This document shows, piece after piece, positions 16,627-27,646 of a DNA stretch of 64,000 bases. The notes below the pieces were generated by a model that worked only from the letters and a program-made list of their open reading frames with translations, was not told where the DNA came from and ran no database searches. The stretch comes from an uncultured SAR116 cluster alpha proteobacterium (GTDB taxonomy: Bacteria > Pseudomonadota > Alphaproteobacteria > Puniceispirillales > Marisalimonadaceae). The DNA is taken from contig CACIWG010000003.1 of assembly GCA_902590245.1 (NCBI GenBank), forward strand, positions 21,602 through 85,601. The letters are read 5' to 3'. The first letter of the stretch is position 1. Each line of letters opens with the position of its first letter. The translations under genes were made by a program, and so were the position numbers.

Positions 16627-18663
16627 TTAATCTTTAACCTGACTGCATTCAGCCATAGTGCTTGAGCATCTAGAAATAGGACATGTCATAAAGAAATTTT
16701 TATTTTCATAATTTAATTTTGAAGATTTAAAGTCTGATTTTGTTATTATTTTTGGTTCTGAAGAATAAATATTTTCATCAAATTTTAACATTTTTTTTGA
16801 ATTAAACATTTTTTCACGAAGTTGAAGTAAATTATCAAAATCTAATTTTTTTCCTAGCTTTTCTGACAATGCTCTTAAAATTGTCCAATCTTCTTTCGCG
16901 TCTCCCGGTGGAAAAGTTGCTCTTTGAGCATATTGTAACCTTCCTTCTAAATTAGTATAAGACCCATCTTTTTCAGTATAAGCAGCTCCAGGCAGAATTA
17001 CATCAGCTAATTGAGCACCTTTATCTCCATGATGTCCTTGATAAATTACGAAACAACTACTTATATCAAAATCAAAATCATCTGCATTAAGTAAATAGAC
17101 AAATTTAATTAAATTATTATTAATATCATTTTTGAGAGCTGAATGGTTATAGTCAGAATACTCACTTAATATATCAATTGCACCAACTGTACTTGCATAA
17201 TTATGTAATATATTAAAACCATTCCATTTTTTATTAAATCCACCAAATTTTTTTAGAATAGAAATAGAAACTTTTTGAACATCTAAACTACAATCATTTT
17301 GCAATACTTCATCTCCAATGATTATCATTGGAAAATTAGCTTTTTTAAAATCATTTGAAATTTTATTTTTCCCTTCTAAGATTAAATTTAATATTTTTAC
17401 ATCAGACCCTAAGTAATCATAATTAAATTTTAGATCAAAATGTTGGGATGAAATAGATGATATTTTCAAATCTCTATGAATATAATTTTTTCTAATTCTT
17501 GCGTTCAAGATAGCGCTATCAACTCTAGGATTTGCTCCAATTAACAGAAGGTAATCGCATTTATCAAGTCCCTTGATTTTACTATTAAATAAATAATTTG
17601 ACCTATTTTCATTTGAAAATATTAATTTTTTTTGAAATGGTAAAATTTTGTTTAAATTAAGTTTTTTAAATAATTCTTTAAAAGCAAATATTGCTTCATT
17701 CTCAACTTGATTACCAACAACACCTACACAGTTTTCACTTGAAATTTTACTAATTTTAGAATTAATAACTTCAAAAGCTTCATCCCATGAAACTTTTTGC
17801 AATTTATTTTTTATTTTAATAAAAGGAGTATCTAAACGTTGTTTTGACAAGCCATCAATTGCATATCTTGATTTATCAGATATCCATTCTTCATTAATAC
17901 TTTCATTATTCTTAGGCAATATTCTTAAAACTTTTCCATCACGACTATCAATTCTTATATTTGAGCCTATAGCATCCATTACATCAACAGATTCTGTTTT
18001 TGTAAGCTCCCAAGGTCGAGCTACAAATTGATAAGGTTTAGAAGTTAAAGCACCAACAGGGCATAGATCAACCAAATTTCCTGATAGTTCTGAAGTCACA
18101 GCTTTTTCAAGGTATGTTGAAATTTCAACATTTTCTCCTCTTCCAGTTGCTCCAAGATCTTCTACCCCTGCCACTTCATTTGCAAATCTTACACATCTTG
18201 TACAATGAATACACCTTGTCATCGTTGTTTTGATTAAAGGACCCATATTTTTATCAGAAACTGCTCTTTTAGAATTTTCAAAACGAGTTTCACCTTTACC
18301 AAAATAAAGTGCTTGATCTTGAAGATCACATTCACCACCTTGGTCACATATTGGGCAATCTAAAGGATGATTAATTAACAGAAATTCCATAACACCTTTT
18401 CTTGCTTTATCAACCATTTCAGATGATGTTTTAATAACCATTCCTTCAGAAGCTGGCATTGCACATGACGCAATAGGTTTTGGAGCTCTCTCCATCTCCA
18501 CCAAACACATTCTACAATTTCCTGCCACTGATAGTTTTTCATGATAACAAAATCTTGGAATTTCAACACCTGCTGCTTCACACGCTTGTAAAACTGTAGA
18601 TCCTTGTGGCACTGATATTTCAATACCATCGATTTTAATATTAATATTTCTTAATTCGTCCAT
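16627..18663 (-). CDS. nuoG: NADH-quinone oxidoreductase subunit G (Fe-S)
   Basis: Peripheral-arm iron-sulfur subunit (678 aa). N-terminal 2Fe-2S domain with [21 protein letters not shown], then [20 protein letters not shown] and [16 protein letters not shown], giving ligands for N1b, N5 (HxxxC type) and N4. The remainder is a molybdopterin-oxidoreductase-like domain lacking cofactor residues, ending with [22 protein letters not shown]. The C-terminal tail has several Cys (about 664-673) of unclear meaning. Located 20 bp after nuoF. Confidence 0.95.
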   Translation of the reverse strand: MDELRNINIKIDGIEISVPQGSTVLQACEAAGVEIPRFCYHEKLSVAGNCRMCLVEMERAPKPIASCAMPASEGMVIKTSSEMVDKARKGVMEFLLINHPLDCPICDQGGECDLQDQALYFGKGETRFENSKRAVSDKNMGPLIKTTMTRCIHCTRCVRFANEVAGVEDLGATGRGENVEISTYLEKAVTSELSGNLVDLCPVGALTSKPYQFVARPWELTKTESVDVMDAIGSNIRIDSRDGKVLRILPKNNESINEEWISDKSRYAIDGLSKQRLDTPFIKIKNKLQKVSWDEAFEVINSKISKISSENCVGVVGNQVENEAIFAFKELFKKLNLNKILPFQKKLIFSNENRSNYLFNSKIKGLDKCDYLLLIGANPRVDSAILNARIRKNYIHRDLKISSISSQHFDLKFNYDYLGSDVKILNLILEGKNKISNDFKKANFPMIIIGDEVLQNDCSLDVQKVSISILKKFGGFNKKWNGFNILHNYASTVGAIDILSEYSDYNHSALKNDINNNLIKFVYLLNADDFDFDISSCFVIYQGHHGDKGAQLADVILPGAAYTEKDGSYTNLEGRLQYAQRATFPPGDAKEDWTILRALSEKLGKKLDFDNLLQLREKMFNSKKMLKFDENIYSSEPKIITKSDFKSSKLNYENKNFFMTCPISRCSSTMAECSQVKD

Positions 18664-18683
18664 ATTATTTCACTTATATTAAC

Positions 18684-19961
18684 TTATTCTGCTGCTATTT
18701 TTTTTAGTTTCAAGCCCATTTCAATTTCATCTCTAAAGTTTTTAAATAATCCTTGAATAGGCCATGCTGCCGCATCCCCAAGAGCACATATCGTATGTCC
18801 TTCTACTTGTTTTGTAAGTTCTAAAAGATTGTCAATATCTCTAGGACTTGCGTCTTTAGAAGCTATTTTTTTAAGCAATCTCCACATCCAGCCAGTACCT
18901 TCTCTACATGGTGTACATTGTCCACAACTTTCATGTTTATAAAAAAAGGCTAATCTAACTATTGCTTCAACAATATCTGTAGTTTTATCCATTACAATAA
19001 CTCCTGCTGTGCCTAAACCAGTTCCAGCATTTTTAAGTGAATCAAAGTCCATTGTAATTGTATCACAAATTTGTTTAGGCAACATCGGCGTTGAACTTCC
19101 ACCAGGAATGATAGCTAGCAAGTTATTCCAACCACCAATAACTCCTCCAGCGTGTTTTTCTATTAATTCTCTTAAAGGTATACCCATTTCTTCTTCTACA
19201 TTACATGGTTTATTAACATGTCCTGATATACAAAATAATTTTGTTCCAGTATTATTTTCTTTTCCTAACTTTGAAAACCAATTTTCACCTCTTCTAAGGA
19301 TAGTTGGGACAACGGCAATTGATTCGACATTATTTACAGTTGTTGGGCAACCATAAAGTCCAACCCCAGCTGGAAAAGGTGGCTTTAATCTTGGCTGGCC
19401 TTTCTTTCCCTCAAGCGATTCTAATAAAGCAGTTTCTTCTCCACAAATGTAAGCACCTGCACCTCTGTGAAGATACAAATCAAAATCCCATCCACTTTTA
19501 CAAGCATTTTTTCCAATCAACTTATTTTCATATGCTTCATCTATTGCTGATTGTAAAATTTTAGCTTCGTTTGCAAACTCACCTCTAATATAAATATAAC
19601 ACTTGTGTGCCCTCATTGCATAAGATGCTATTAAACATCCCTCTATCAGCTTATGCGGTTCATGCCTGATAATATCTCTATCCTTACATGTCCCAGGTTC
19701 AGATTCGTCTGCATTTACTACTAAGTAATGTGGACGCTCTCCAAGAGTTTTTGGCATAAATGACCATTTAAGACCTGTCGAAAACCCAGCACCACCTCTT
19801 CCTCGTAGACCAGAGTTTTTAATTTTTTCAATTATCACATCATGATCCAAAGATAAAATTTTCTTAGTTTTATCCCAATCTCCTCTTTTTAAAGCATAAG
19901 ATAGTTTATTGCTTTGAAAACCAAATATATTATTAAATATTTTATCCTTATTTTGTAACAT
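18684..19961 (-). CDS. nuoF: NADH-quinone oxidoreductase subunit F (FMN/NADH-binding)
   Basis: NADH dehydrogenase flavoprotein 1 (425 aa). The FMN/NADH site is [20 protein letters not shown] with [13 protein letters not shown] and the Gly-rich [20 protein letters not shown]. The N3 4Fe-4S ligands are in [16 protein letters not shown] plus the later [13 protein letters not shown]. Start ATG at 19961 lies 14 bp inside nuoE. Uses FMN derived from the rib pathway encoded a few kb away. Confidence 0.97.
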   Translation of the reverse strand: MLQNKDKIFNNIFGFQSNKLSYALKRGDWDKTKKILSLDHDVIIEKIKNSGLRGRGGAGFSTGLKWSFMPKTLGERPHYLVVNADESEPGTCKDRDIIRHEPHKLIEGCLIASYAMRAHKCYIYIRGEFANEAKILQSAIDEAYENKLIGKNACKSGWDFDLYLHRGAGAYICGEETALLESLEGKKGQPRLKPPFPAGVGLYGCPTTVNNVESIAVVPTILRRGENWFSKLGKENNTGTKLFCISGHVNKPCNVEEEMGIPLRELIEKHAGGVIGGWNNLLAIIPGGSSTPMLPKQICDTITMDFDSLKNAGTGLGTAGVIVMDKTTDIVEAIVRLAFFYKHESCGQCTPCREGTGWMWRLLKKIASKDASPRDIDNLLELTKQVEGHTICALGDAAAWPIQGLFKNFRDEIEMGLKLKKIAAE

Positions 19962-20541
19962 TTATATTTCCATTTTTATCATATGGTTCAGATGACTTTC
20001 TTCCAATAACTGAACCAGGTTTAATATTTTTCTTTGTTTTAATTTTATTTAATAACTGTTTTGTAGATTTATAATCTAAATCTTCATAATAATCGTCATT
20101 AATTTGAAGTATTGGTGCATTTACACAGGCTCCAAGACATTCTACTTTCATTAAAGTAAACATGTTATCAGGAGTAGTCTCACCATCTTTAATTTTAAGT
20201 GTGTCAAATATTGATTTTTCTATTTGATCTGATCCTCTCAACCAACATGGTGTAGTATGACAAAGTTGAAGTAATTTTTTACCAATTGGCTTTAAATTAA
20301 ACATAGTATAAAAAGAAGCAACTTCATAAACTTTCATATATGGCATGTCTAACATCTCAGCTACCCTTTCAATTTCAGGCACTGGCAACCAACCATTTGA
20401 TTTTTTTTGAACATAATGAAGTAAAGGTATTACCGCACTTGCCTTTCTATTTGATGGGTATTTATCTAAAATCTCATCAACTTTAACTTGATCAATATTA
20501 CAAAGCTTATAGTTGTCTGTTTTTAATTGTTTTTTTTTCAT
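19948..20541 (-). CDS. nuoE: NADH-quinone oxidoreductase subunit E (2Fe-2S)
   Basis: 24-kDa thioredoxin-like subunit carrying cluster N1a (197 aa). Ligands are visible in [13 protein letters not shown] and [17 protein letters not shown]. An N-terminal helical part ([26 protein letters not shown]) precedes it. The C-terminal tail (about 170-197, [14 protein letters not shown]) extends past the core, as in other alphaproteobacterial NuoE. Overlaps nuoD by 4 bp and nuoF by 14 bp. Confidence 0.95.
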   Translation of the reverse strand: MKKKQLKTDNYKLCNIDQVKVDEILDKYPSNRKASAVIPLLHYVQKKSNGWLPVPEIERVAEMLDMPYMKVYEVASFYTMFNLKPIGKKLLQLCHTTPCWLRGSDQIEKSIFDTLKIKDGETTPDNMFTLMKVECLGACVNAPILQINDDYYEDLDYKSTKQLLNKIKTKKNIKPGSVIGRKSSEPYDKNGNINVTK

Positions 20542-21716
20542 CTGTCTATTTCACCAAAAACAATATCTAATGATCCAATGATTGCCACAGAGTCAGCAAG
20601 CATATGCCCTTTAGACATATAATCTAATGATGATAAAAAGTAAAACCCTGGTGCTCTAATTTTACACCTATAAGGCTTATTAGATCCATCAGACTCTAAC
20701 ATAACGCCAAATTCACCTTTTGGTGCCTCTACAGAGGTATATGTCCGTCCCTTGGGAGGTCTAAAACCTTCAGTATAAAGCTTAAAATGATGGATCAAGG
20801 CTTCCATAGAACCTTTCATTTCACTTCTTTTTGGTGGTGCTATTTTTTTATCTTCCGTAATGTAATCACCGTTTGGTATTTCATTAATTACTTGCTTAAT
20901 TAACTTTAGAGACTGTCTCATTTCCTCCATTCTAACCAGATATCTTGCATAACAATCTCCTGTTTTACCAACAGGAATATCAAAGTCTAATTTATCATAT
21001 ACTTCATAAGGCTGTGATTTTCTTAAATCCCATTTTACCCCAGATGCTCTTAAACAGGGACCTGAAAAACCTAAAGAGAGAGCTTCATCTCTAGACACTT
21101 TTCCAATACCGACAGTCCTTTGCTTAAAAATTCGATTTTCAGTTAATAATGTTTCAACATCATTAATAAATCCTTCGAATTGATCTGCCCATAAATCAAT
21201 GTCTTCAAGTAAACCATCTGGTAAATCTTGATGAACTCCACCAGGTCTTATATATGAAGCATGCAATCTAGCACCTGAAACTCTTTCGTAAAACTCCATG
21301 AGTTTTTCCCGTTCTTCAAAACCCCACAACAAAGGGGTCATAGCACCTACGTCAATAGCAAAAGTCGTAATATTTAAAATATGATTTAAAATTCTTCCAA
21401 TTTCACAAAATAATACTCTTATATATTGACCTCTTAATGGCACATTTACATTTAATAATTTTTCGATTGCTAAAGCATAAGCATGTTCTTGATTCATTGG
21501 AGATACATAGTCCAATCTATCAAAATAAGGTAAAGCCTGAACATAAGTTTTATTTTCAATAAGTTTTTCAGTACCTCTATGAAGCAATCCAATATGCGGA
21601 TCAGCTCTTGTAATTATTTCTCCATCCATCTCCATAACTAGTCTTAATACTCCGTGAGCAGCAGGATGCTGGGGACCGAAATTCATGGTAATTGGCTTGA
21701 TCTTTGTATCAGTCAT
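20538..21716 (-). CDS. nuoD: NADH-quinone oxidoreductase subunit D
   Basis: 49-kDa subunit (392 aa) that forms the quinone-binding cavity together with NuoB. Conserved: [23 protein letters not shown] (quinone-site His), [39 protein letters not shown]-like [19 protein letters not shown], and the terminal [12 protein letters not shown]. Standalone, not fused to NuoC. Overlaps nuoC by 8 bp. Confidence 0.97.
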   Translation of the reverse strand: MTDTKIKPITMNFGPQHPAAHGVLRLVMEMDGEIITRADPHIGLLHRGTEKLIENKTYVQALPYFDRLDYVSPMNQEHAYALAIEKLLNVNVPLRGQYIRVLFCEIGRILNHILNITTFAIDVGAMTPLLWGFEEREKLMEFYERVSGARLHASYIRPGGVHQDLPDGLLEDIDLWADQFEGFINDVETLLTENRIFKQRTVGIGKVSRDEALSLGFSGPCLRASGVKWDLRKSQPYEVYDKLDFDIPVGKTGDCYARYLVRMEEMRQSLKLIKQVINEIPNGDYITEDKKIAPPKRSEMKGSMEALIHHFKLYTEGFRPPKGRTYTSVEAPKGEFGVMLESDGSNKPYRCKIRAPGFYFLSSLDYMSKGHMLADSVAIIGSLDIVFGEIDR

Positions 21717-22290
21717 TATTTTTCTTATCCTTTATTTTATCTTCCACGCCCCACGGTGAATTAAAGTCGAAATCTCTATAGTCCTGAGTAAGTTTAACTT
21801 TATCATAAACTACTCTTCTACTTTCTGTTTCATAAGACACTTCATCAAATCCAGTTAGTGGAAAATCTTTTCTTAATGGATGACCTTGAAAACCATAATC
21901 TGTCAATAATCTTCTTAAATCTGGATGACCATCTACATAAATTCCAAACATATCCCAAAGTTCTCTTTCAGCCCACAGAGCAGAAAAATATAACTTCGAT
22001 ATAGATGGAATTACTTCATTTGCACTTATAGAACATAATACTCTAACTCTTTGGTTATTGGTAATTGATAAAAATTGATAAATTATTAAAAATCTATCTT
22101 TTTTATTTGGATAATCAACTGCTGTTATATCAGACAATTGATCAAACAAGCATGAGGGATCATCTTTCAAAAATTGTATTAATTTTAAGAGATTATCTTT
22201 CTCTACCGAAATTTCAAGTTGATCAAGAACAACTTTAATTGATCTATATTTTACTTTGCAATATTCTTTTATTTGACTTGATAAAGACAT
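21709..22290 (-). CDS. nuoC: NADH-quinone oxidoreductase subunit C
   Basis: 30-kDa peripheral-arm subunit (193 aa). Conserved: [60 protein letters not shown], which is the family signature, and a basic/acidic tail. Encoded 8 bp after nuoB. A separate nuoC and nuoD pair is the usual alphaproteobacterial state. Confidence 0.97.
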   Translation of the reverse strand: MSLSSQIKEYCKVKYRSIKVVLDQLEISVEKDNLLKLIQFLKDDPSCLFDQLSDITAVDYPNKKDRFLIIYQFLSITNNQRVRVLCSISANEVIPSISKLYFSALWAERELWDMFGIYVDGHPDLRRLLTDYGFQGHPLRKDFPLTGFDEVSYETESRRVVYDKVKLTQDYRDFDFNSPWGVEDKIKDKKNND

Positions 22291-22298
22291 TAAATCGA

Positions 22299-22853
22299 CT
22301 AAACTCTTGAAATTGTTGAGGTACGTCTAATTTTTTTTTGTAGTTGGAGCAATCCATAAATCAAAGCTTCTGCAGTTGGAGGACATCCTGGGACATAAAT
22401 ATCAACTGGAACTATCCTGTCACAACCCCTAACAACAGAATAAGAATAATGATAATAGCCTCCACCGTTAGCGCATGAACCCATGGAAATGACCCATCTT
22501 GGTTCAGCCATCTGATCATAAACTCTTCTTAAAGCTGGAGCCATTTTGTTTGTAAGAGTTCCAGCAACAATCATAACGTCTGATTGTCTTGGACTAGGTC
22601 TAAAAAGCATACCATATCTATCCATATCATAACGTGATGCAGCACTATGCATCATTTCAACTGCACAGCATGCCAAACCAAAAGTCATTGGCCATAAAGA
22701 TCCAGATTTAGCCCAATTAAATAATTTATCTGCCTGACCTATAATAAAGCCTCTATTAGAGATTTCATCAGTAACAGCATTTAAAATATCGTCTTGACCA
22801 GAAAATTTTGGGTCTTCAGTTAACTGCTTGCCTAAAAAATCATCTACTCCCAT
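22299..22853 (-). CDS. nuoB: NADH-quinone oxidoreductase subunit B (N2 cluster)
   Basis: Subunit holding the terminal N2 4Fe-4S cluster. The tandem-Cys motif [54 protein letters not shown] and [15 protein letters not shown] are all intact. I place the start at ATG 22853 (184 aa, MGVDDFLGK); it overlaps nuoA by 10 bp and has AAGG upstream. The track's ATG at 22874 adds seven residues (MEKRCFR), is inside nuoA by 31 bp and lacks a clear Shine-Dalgarno, but remains possible. Confidence 0.95.
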   Translation of the reverse strand: MGVDDFLGKQLTEDPKFSGQDDILNAVTDEISNRGFIIGQADKLFNWAKSGSLWPMTFGLACCAVEMMHSAASRYDMDRYGMLFRPSPRQSDVMIVAGTLTNKMAPALRRVYDQMAEPRWVISMGSCANGGGYYHYSYSVVRGCDRIVPVDIYVPGCPPTAEALIYGLLQLQKKIRRTSTISRV

Positions 22854-23209
22854 TCTAAAGCACCTTTTTTCCATTCATATATAAAACCAAAAGTTAAAAC
22901 TAATAAAAAAAACATCATTGACCAAAAACCAAACAATCCAATATTCCCTAATGAGACTGCCCAAGGAAATAGAAAAGCAATTTCCAAGTCAAATATTATA
23001 AATAAAATAGCAACTAAATAAAATCTGACATCAAAATTTACTCTAGTATCTTCAAACACATCAAAACCACATTCAAAAGGCATGTTTTTTTCTGGATCTG
23101 GATTTTGATTACCGACAACAAAAGCTGAGGCTACAAAAGCAACACATATAGCAATTGCAAACATAATAAATATAAGTATAGGTAAATAATTTATTAAATT
23201 TTCGTTCAA
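22844..23209 (-). CDS. nuoA: NADH-quinone oxidoreductase subunit A
   Basis: Three-helix complex I subunit (121 aa). Conserved: [42 protein letters not shown], with helices at about 7-30, 62-83 and 92-112. The start codon is TTG at 23209 with AAGGA five bases upstream. First gene of the nuo operon, which runs without a gap over about 20 bp through to rnj. Confidence 0.95.
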   Translation of the reverse strand: MNENLINYLPILIFIMFAIAICVAFVASAFVVGNQNPDPEKNMPFECGFDVFEDTRVNFDVRFYLVAILFIIFDLEIAFLFPWAVSLGNIGLFGFWSMMFFLLVLTFGFIYEWKKGALEWE

Positions 23210-23247
23210 GATAATCCTTAATTTAAACCTTATATAAATGAGTTAAC

Positions 23248-23267
23248 ATTATATAGAATAATGTCAA
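23248..23267 (-). promoter_or_regulatory. Candidate promoter elements of the nuo operon
   Basis: In the 90-bp gap upstream of nuoA the complement has a perfect TATAAT (23248-23253) and a perfect TTGACA (23262-23267), but they are only 8 bp apart, so they cannot be one sigma70 promoter. TATAAT lies about 38 bp before the nuoA TTG and is the better candidate for a -10 box. TTGACA may pair with a weak downstream TTAACT at 15-bp spacing. This is pattern matching in AT-rich DNA. Confidence 0.35.
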
Positions 23268-23299
23268 TATCAGTTTAAAAAAAATTAATATTATATCAA

Positions 23300-24187
23300 T
23301 TATATTTTTTTTCTGTCAAAAATGTAAATGCCCAAGAATATTACAATTAATGAAATTAAATGATAAATATGAAAATCCTCATCTAAGACTATTATTGCTA
23401 GCACAGAGGTAAATAGTGGAACTAAATTTGTATAAAGACCAGATAAAGATGGTCCGATAATTTTAACTCCTTTCATAAATAAAATTTGTGCTAGTAATGA
23501 GGGAAATATTATTATAACTGATAAAATAATTAATCCTTTAACAGTTGGAAAAAAGAATGAATGATTAGTTATTTCAATGATTAACCCGGGTAAAGAACCT
23601 ACAAACGCAATATATGAAAAAATTGTCATCAACAAAATGTCATTTATTTCAGGCCTTTTTCTTAAACCAACAGCATAAATTGCATAAAAAATACATGCAA
23701 AAATCATTAATAAATCCCCATTATTTAATTTAAGTCTTAATAATGATACAAGGTCACCATTAGAAATAACAATTGACACACCTACAAATGTAACTAACAA
23801 ACCAGCAACTTGTTTGAAATTAATTATAGTTTTAAGCCAAAACATAGATATTATCATTATGAAAGCAGGCATGGTTGATTGAACTATACCTAAGTTGATC
23901 GCAACTGTATGATGTGCAGAGATATAATAAATAGAGTTAAATGTTGTAAACCCACATAATCCCATTATAACCATCCATTTAAAATGAGATTTAAAAACTT
24001 GAAACCCTAAGCTTAATTGGTGCCTGCATATGATTGATAAAATAATCATAACACCTAGCCATCTACCTGTAACAATTAACATTGGAGAAATCTCATCAAC
24101 GGCCAGTCTGCCAGCTATAGCGTTGAATCCCCAAAATAATGAAGCTAGGGTGAGGAACAAGTGTGGGTTATAAAGTTTTTCTTTCAC
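23300..24187 (-). CDS. EamA/DMT-family transporter
   Basis: 295-aa integral membrane protein with about ten predicted helices, arranged as two EamA repeats: LFWGFNAIAGRLAVDEISPML at the start of repeat 1, and GDLLMIFACIFYAIYAVGLRKRPE opening repeat 2 at about residue 155. Drug/metabolite transporter superfamily; the substrate cannot be told from sequence. Starts with GTG at 24187, divergent from the aminotransferase gene 54 bp away, a pairing that may hint at amino-acid export but is only circumstantial. Separate from the nuo operon by 90 bp. Confidence 0.85.
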   Translation of the reverse strand: MKEKLYNPHLFLTLASLFWGFNAIAGRLAVDEISPMLIVTGRWLGVMIILSIICRHQLSLGFQVFKSHFKWMVIMGLCGFTTFNSIYYISAHHTVAINLGIVQSTMPAFIMIISMFWLKTIINFKQVAGLLVTFVGVSIVISNGDLVSLLRLKLNNGDLLMIFACIFYAIYAVGLRKRPEINDILLMTIFSYIAFVGSLPGLIIEITNHSFFFPTVKGLIILSVIIIFPSLLAQILFMKGVKIIGPSLSGLYTNLVPLFTSVLAIIVLDEDFHIYHLISLIVIFLGIYIFDRKKI

Positions 24188-24241
24188 AAATTTAAGTTAA
24201 GGATATAATCAAAGCACTAAATATTTAAACGTTTTTTTTAA

Positions 24242-25507
24242 ATGAACAAGCAAAATATGTTGTATGAAAGATTTAGAAATACCAAACCGTCAAGTACACT
24301 TAGAATTAATGAAATATCTAACAAACTTCTTGATGAAGGAAAAAATGTTTATAAATTTGGGCTTGGTCAGTCACCTTTCCCAGTGCCAGAAATTCTGATT
24401 GAAACGTTAAAAAAAAATGCACCTCAAAAAGATTATTTAAATGTATCAGGCCTATTAAAACTTCGAGAGGTTGTTGCTAAATATCACTCCAAAAAAAATC
24501 TTTATAATTATTCAGAAGATAATGTGATAATAGGCCCAGGGTCTAAAGAACTTATTTTTCAGTGTCAAATGGTTACAGAAATGCCCTTGTTGCTTCCCAA
24601 ACCAAGTTGGGTTTCTTATGAACCACAAGCAAAGATTTTAAAAAAAGATGTAAATTGGATTGACACATCAAAAAACACAAATTGGCATTTGAGTGCAAAT
24701 GCACTTAGAGATTATTGCAAAAATAACAAATATAAATATCAACTATTAATACTTAATTCACCTAATAATCCGACTGGAACAAATAATGAAGATTTAGAAG
24801 AATTGTCGAAAATTTGTAAAGAAAATAACATTATAGTTATTTCAGATGAAATTTATACTGAATTAGATTTTAATGGAAATTATCATTCAATTAGTCATTT
24901 TTATCCTGAAGGGACTATCATTTCTTCTGGATTAAGTAAGTGGTGCGGTGCTGGTGGATGGAGACTAGGAACCTTAATATTTCCGAAAGAATTAAAAATA
25001 ATTCATGATAGTGTTAGATCATTAGCTAGTGAGACATTTACATCAGTTAGTGCGCCCATTCAATATGCAGCTGTAAAGGCTTACACAGAAGATCATTCAG
25101 AATATTTGAACAACTCAAGAACAATTTTAAAAAAAGTAGCTGATTTTGTTTATGATCAACTATCAGAAATAAGAATAGAATGCATAAGACCTCAAGGAGG
25201 ATTTTATATATTATGTGATTTTTCAAAAATAATTAAACACAATAACATAATTAACAATTCAACAACTCTATGCGAACAAGTACTTCAGAATACTGGATTT
25301 GCAATGCTTCCAGGAAAAAACTTTGGAATTGAAGATGAAAAACTTATTACTAGAATGGCATTTGTAGATTTTGATGGAAACAAAGCATTATCTTTTATGA
25401 AAGATAATACTTCTATAAAAGATGATGATTTTAATGAGCTCTTTCCAAAAATAAATGAAGGCATTCTAAATTTAAAATCTTGGTTAAAAAGTGAATTTTT
25501 AAGTTAA
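24242..25507 (+). CDS. Pyridoxal-phosphate aminotransferase, class I/II (aspartate aminotransferase-like)
   Basis: 421 aa, fold-type I aminotransferase. Visible: YKFGLGQSPFPVPE (substrate loop), NVSGLLKLREVVAKYH, LILNSPNNPTGTNNEDLE (PLP pyridine-ring Asn), VISDEIYTELDF (Asp/Tyr), and SSGLSKWCGAGGWRLG with the Schiff-base Lys. C-terminal GGFYILCDF and the final MLPGKNFG segment are also family-like. Amino-donor specificity cannot be assigned. Its last 9 bp overlap the 3' end of the convergent cold-shock gene. Confidence 0.88.
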   Translation: MNKQNMLYERFRNTKPSSTLRINEISNKLLDEGKNVYKFGLGQSPFPVPEILIETLKKNAPQKDYLNVSGLLKLREVVAKYHSKKNLYNYSEDNVIIGPGSKELIFQCQMVTEMPLLLPKPSWVSYEPQAKILKKDVNWIDTSKNTNWHLSANALRDYCKNNKYKYQLLILNSPNNPTGTNNEDLEELSKICKENNIIVISDEIYTELDFNGNYHSISHFYPEGTIISSGLSKWCGAGGWRLGTLIFPKELKIIHDSVRSLASETFTSVSAPIQYAAVKAYTEDHSEYLNNSRTILKKVADFVYDQLSEIRIECIRPQGGFYILCDFSKIIKHNNIINNSTTLCEQVLQNTGFAMLPGKNFGIEDEKLITRMAFVDFDGNKALSFMKDNTSIKDDDFNELFPKINEGILNLKSWLKSEFLS

Positions 25508-25699
25508 TTTAATATTAACAGCACTACTTTTACCTTTATTTACTGCCACTTCAAAAGTAACTTTTTGGCCTTCAGTAAGAGTTCTTATGCCATTTTTTTC
25601 TAAAGAAGTCTTATGAACAAAAACATCTTTTTCATCCCCTGTAGGTGTAATAAAACCATATCCTTTTTGAAAATTAAACCACTTAACAACACCTTCCAT
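25499..25699 (-). CDS. Cold-shock domain protein (CspA family)
   Basis: 66-aa single cold-shock (OB-fold) protein, expected to bind single-stranded RNA/DNA as an RNA chaperone. RNP1-like KGYGFI and RNP2-like VFVHKTSL motifs are present after MEGVVKWFNFQ. The track's 88-aa ORF starts too early; the ATG at 25699 has a strong AAGGAG six bases upstream and gives the usual family length. The 102-bp upstream region is AT-rich with a TATAAT-like box on the complement, leaving space for a leader of about 50 nt. Confidence 0.95.
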   Translation of the reverse strand: MEGVVKWFNFQKGYGFITPTGDEKDVFVHKTSLEKNGIRTLTEGQKVTFEVAVNKGKSSAVNIKLT

Positions 25700-25801
25700 A
25701 ACCGACTCCTTAACTTTGTTGATCAAATGAATTAAAGTTAGTTCAATCAAATTATAGAAATACATTAATTCAATTTATACATTATCAATAATATTATTTA
25801 A

Positions 25802-27631
25802 CTACAATTTATTTTTTTGTAAATCTAACTCCAACCATCTTGTTTCTAATTCATCTAATTTCTTTTTAGACATTTCTAAAGTTTTTGAAGATTCTAAAAA
25901 TTTATCAATATTTTTTGTATATAAATCTGCATCTGATAAGATATTGTTCATCTGCGATATAATAGTTTCTAATTTTTTAATCTCACTTGGTATGATGGAC
26001 AATTCATGTTCTAATTTATAGGTTAATTTATTATTATTTGATATTTTACTTTGATTATCTTTTTTTACTTTATTTAAATCATGTCTTATTAAATTTTTAT
26101 TTTTAAAACTATTTTTTTTTAATTTTAAATAATCTGAATATCCTCCTATACAGTCTATAACCATACCATCACCTTGAAATGCTAAAATTCTAGTAACTGT
26201 CTGGTCTAAGAAATCTCTATCATGTGAAACTATAATTAATGTGCCTTTATAATTAATGAGAATTTCTTCTAACAAATCAAGAGTATCCATATCAAGGTCA
26301 TTTGTTGGTTCATCAAGAATTAAACAGGATTTAGGGTTTGCAAGTATCTTTGCAAGCATTAATCTGTTTTTTTGTCCTCCGGACAAAGTAAACACGTAAT
26401 CATTTAATATCTTTGGATCAAATTGAAATTCTTTCAAATATCCATATACATGTCTATCTTTTCCCATAACATTTATATAGTCACCTCCTGAGGGACACAT
26501 GTTTTTTTTTATAGTTTCTTTCAAAAATAAATCTGATCTTTTTTGATCAAAATATGAAAATTCTATATTTTTAAAATTTTTAATTGTTCCTATGTCTGGA
26601 ATTTCTTCTTTTAATAAAAGTTTTAAGAAGGTTGTTTTACCAGATCCATTTCCACCAAGTATTCCAATTCTATCCCCCTTATTAATTTTAAAATTGAAGT
26701 TTTCTAAAATTTTAATTTCTTCAGAATTTGTCTTAAATGATTTTGAAACATTGAAAAACTCTGAAATTGATTTTGCGTGATCTTTAAATTTAATATTAGT
26801 GTTTACTTTAATTTTTGAAATTGCACGTCTATAAGATGATTCATCTTCTTCTAGTTTTTTTTGCATTAATTTAATTTGCTCAAGCCTTCTAACGTTCCGT
26901 TTTACTCTTGCTTTAACACCCTTAGAGGCCCATTCAATATCAACCGACAAACTTTGTTTTCTATTTTTTAATTCTTTTTCCTCTTGTTCTAATAGAGATT
27001 GTGACCATTTATCAAAAAACTTAAATCCTTTTGGACTTATTTTTAAATTACCTCTATCTATCCAAAAAACTTTATTAGTTACATTTGATAAAAAAGTCCT
27101 ATCATGTGAAACACAAATTATAGTCCCATTATATTTATTCAAATAATTTTCTAACCATTCAATAACCTCAAGATCAAGATGATTGGTAGGTTCATCTAAT
27201 AATAAAATGTCTGGCTCATTTATAAGAGCTTTCGCCAAACCTACTTTTCTTAGTTGACCACCTGATAAATCAATAAGTTTGCTCTTTAAGTTTATATTTA
27301 ATGCTTCTGTTATAATATCAATTTTAAACTTTTTTTCTTCATCATCATTAATCGTTGATATTAATTCCTGTAAAATATTTTTATTAGAAAGATTAATAAA
27401 CTCCTGATTCAGATATCCAATTTCTATCTTGTTTTCCAACCATCTTTTGCCTTCTTCTAGTTCAATTTCTCCAGCAATCATTTTCATCAAAGTTGTTTTA
27501 CCAGAACCATTTTTACCAACTAGAGCAATCCTGGATTTTTGATGAAGGTTGAAATTTAGATCTTCAAATATTGGCTTATCTTTAAACCTAAACATTGCTT
27601 CTTTAATTGATAAAATTAATTGTGAACTCAT
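25802..27631 (-). CDS. uup: ABC-F family ATPase, Uup-like
   Basis: 609 aa with two ABC nucleotide-binding domains in one chain and no membrane segments, so not a transporter. NBD1: VGKNGSGKTTLMKMIAG, LSGGQLRKVGLAKAL, DILLLDEPTNHLDLEVIEWLE. NBD2: GGNGSGKTTFLKLLL, LSGGQKNRLMLAKIL, LILDEPTNDLDMDTLDLLEE. An interdomain linker rich in Arg/Lys (about 225-275) and a C-terminal coiled coil (about 530-609) favour Uup over EttA. Proposed roles in the family are ribosome-associated translation control and DNA-related functions; which applies here is unknown. Confidence 0.85.
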   Translation of the reverse strand: MSSQLILSIKEAMFRFKDKPIFEDLNFNLHQKSRIALVGKNGSGKTTLMKMIAGEIELEEGKRWLENKIEIGYLNQEFINLSNKNILQELISTINDDEEKKFKIDIITEALNINLKSKLIDLSGGQLRKVGLAKALINEPDILLLDEPTNHLDLEVIEWLENYLNKYNGTIICVSHDRTFLSNVTNKVFWIDRGNLKISPKGFKFFDKWSQSLLEQEEKELKNRKQSLSVDIEWASKGVKARVKRNVRRLEQIKLMQKKLEEDESSYRRAISKIKVNTNIKFKDHAKSISEFFNVSKSFKTNSEEIKILENFNFKINKGDRIGILGGNGSGKTTFLKLLLKEEIPDIGTIKNFKNIEFSYFDQKRSDLFLKETIKKNMCPSGGDYINVMGKDRHVYGYLKEFQFDPKILNDYVFTLSGGQKNRLMLAKILANPKSCLILDEPTNDLDMDTLDLLEEILINYKGTLIIVSHDRDFLDQTVTRILAFQGDGMVIDCIGGYSDYLKLKKNSFKNKNLIRHDLNKVKKDNQSKISNNNKLTYKLEHELSIIPSEIKKLETIISQMNNILSDADLYTKNIDKFLESSKTLEMSKKKLDELETRWLELDLQKNKL

Positions 27632-27646
27632 GATTTAAATCTAAAA

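Noticed and set aside
18375-18629. 84-aa minus-strand ORF within nuoG in another frame
   Set aside because: Alternate-frame shadow of the nuoG Fe-S region.
19009-19564. 115-aa and 86-aa plus-strand ORFs opposite nuoF
   Set aside because: Shadows of nuoF, which is well conserved over this stretch.
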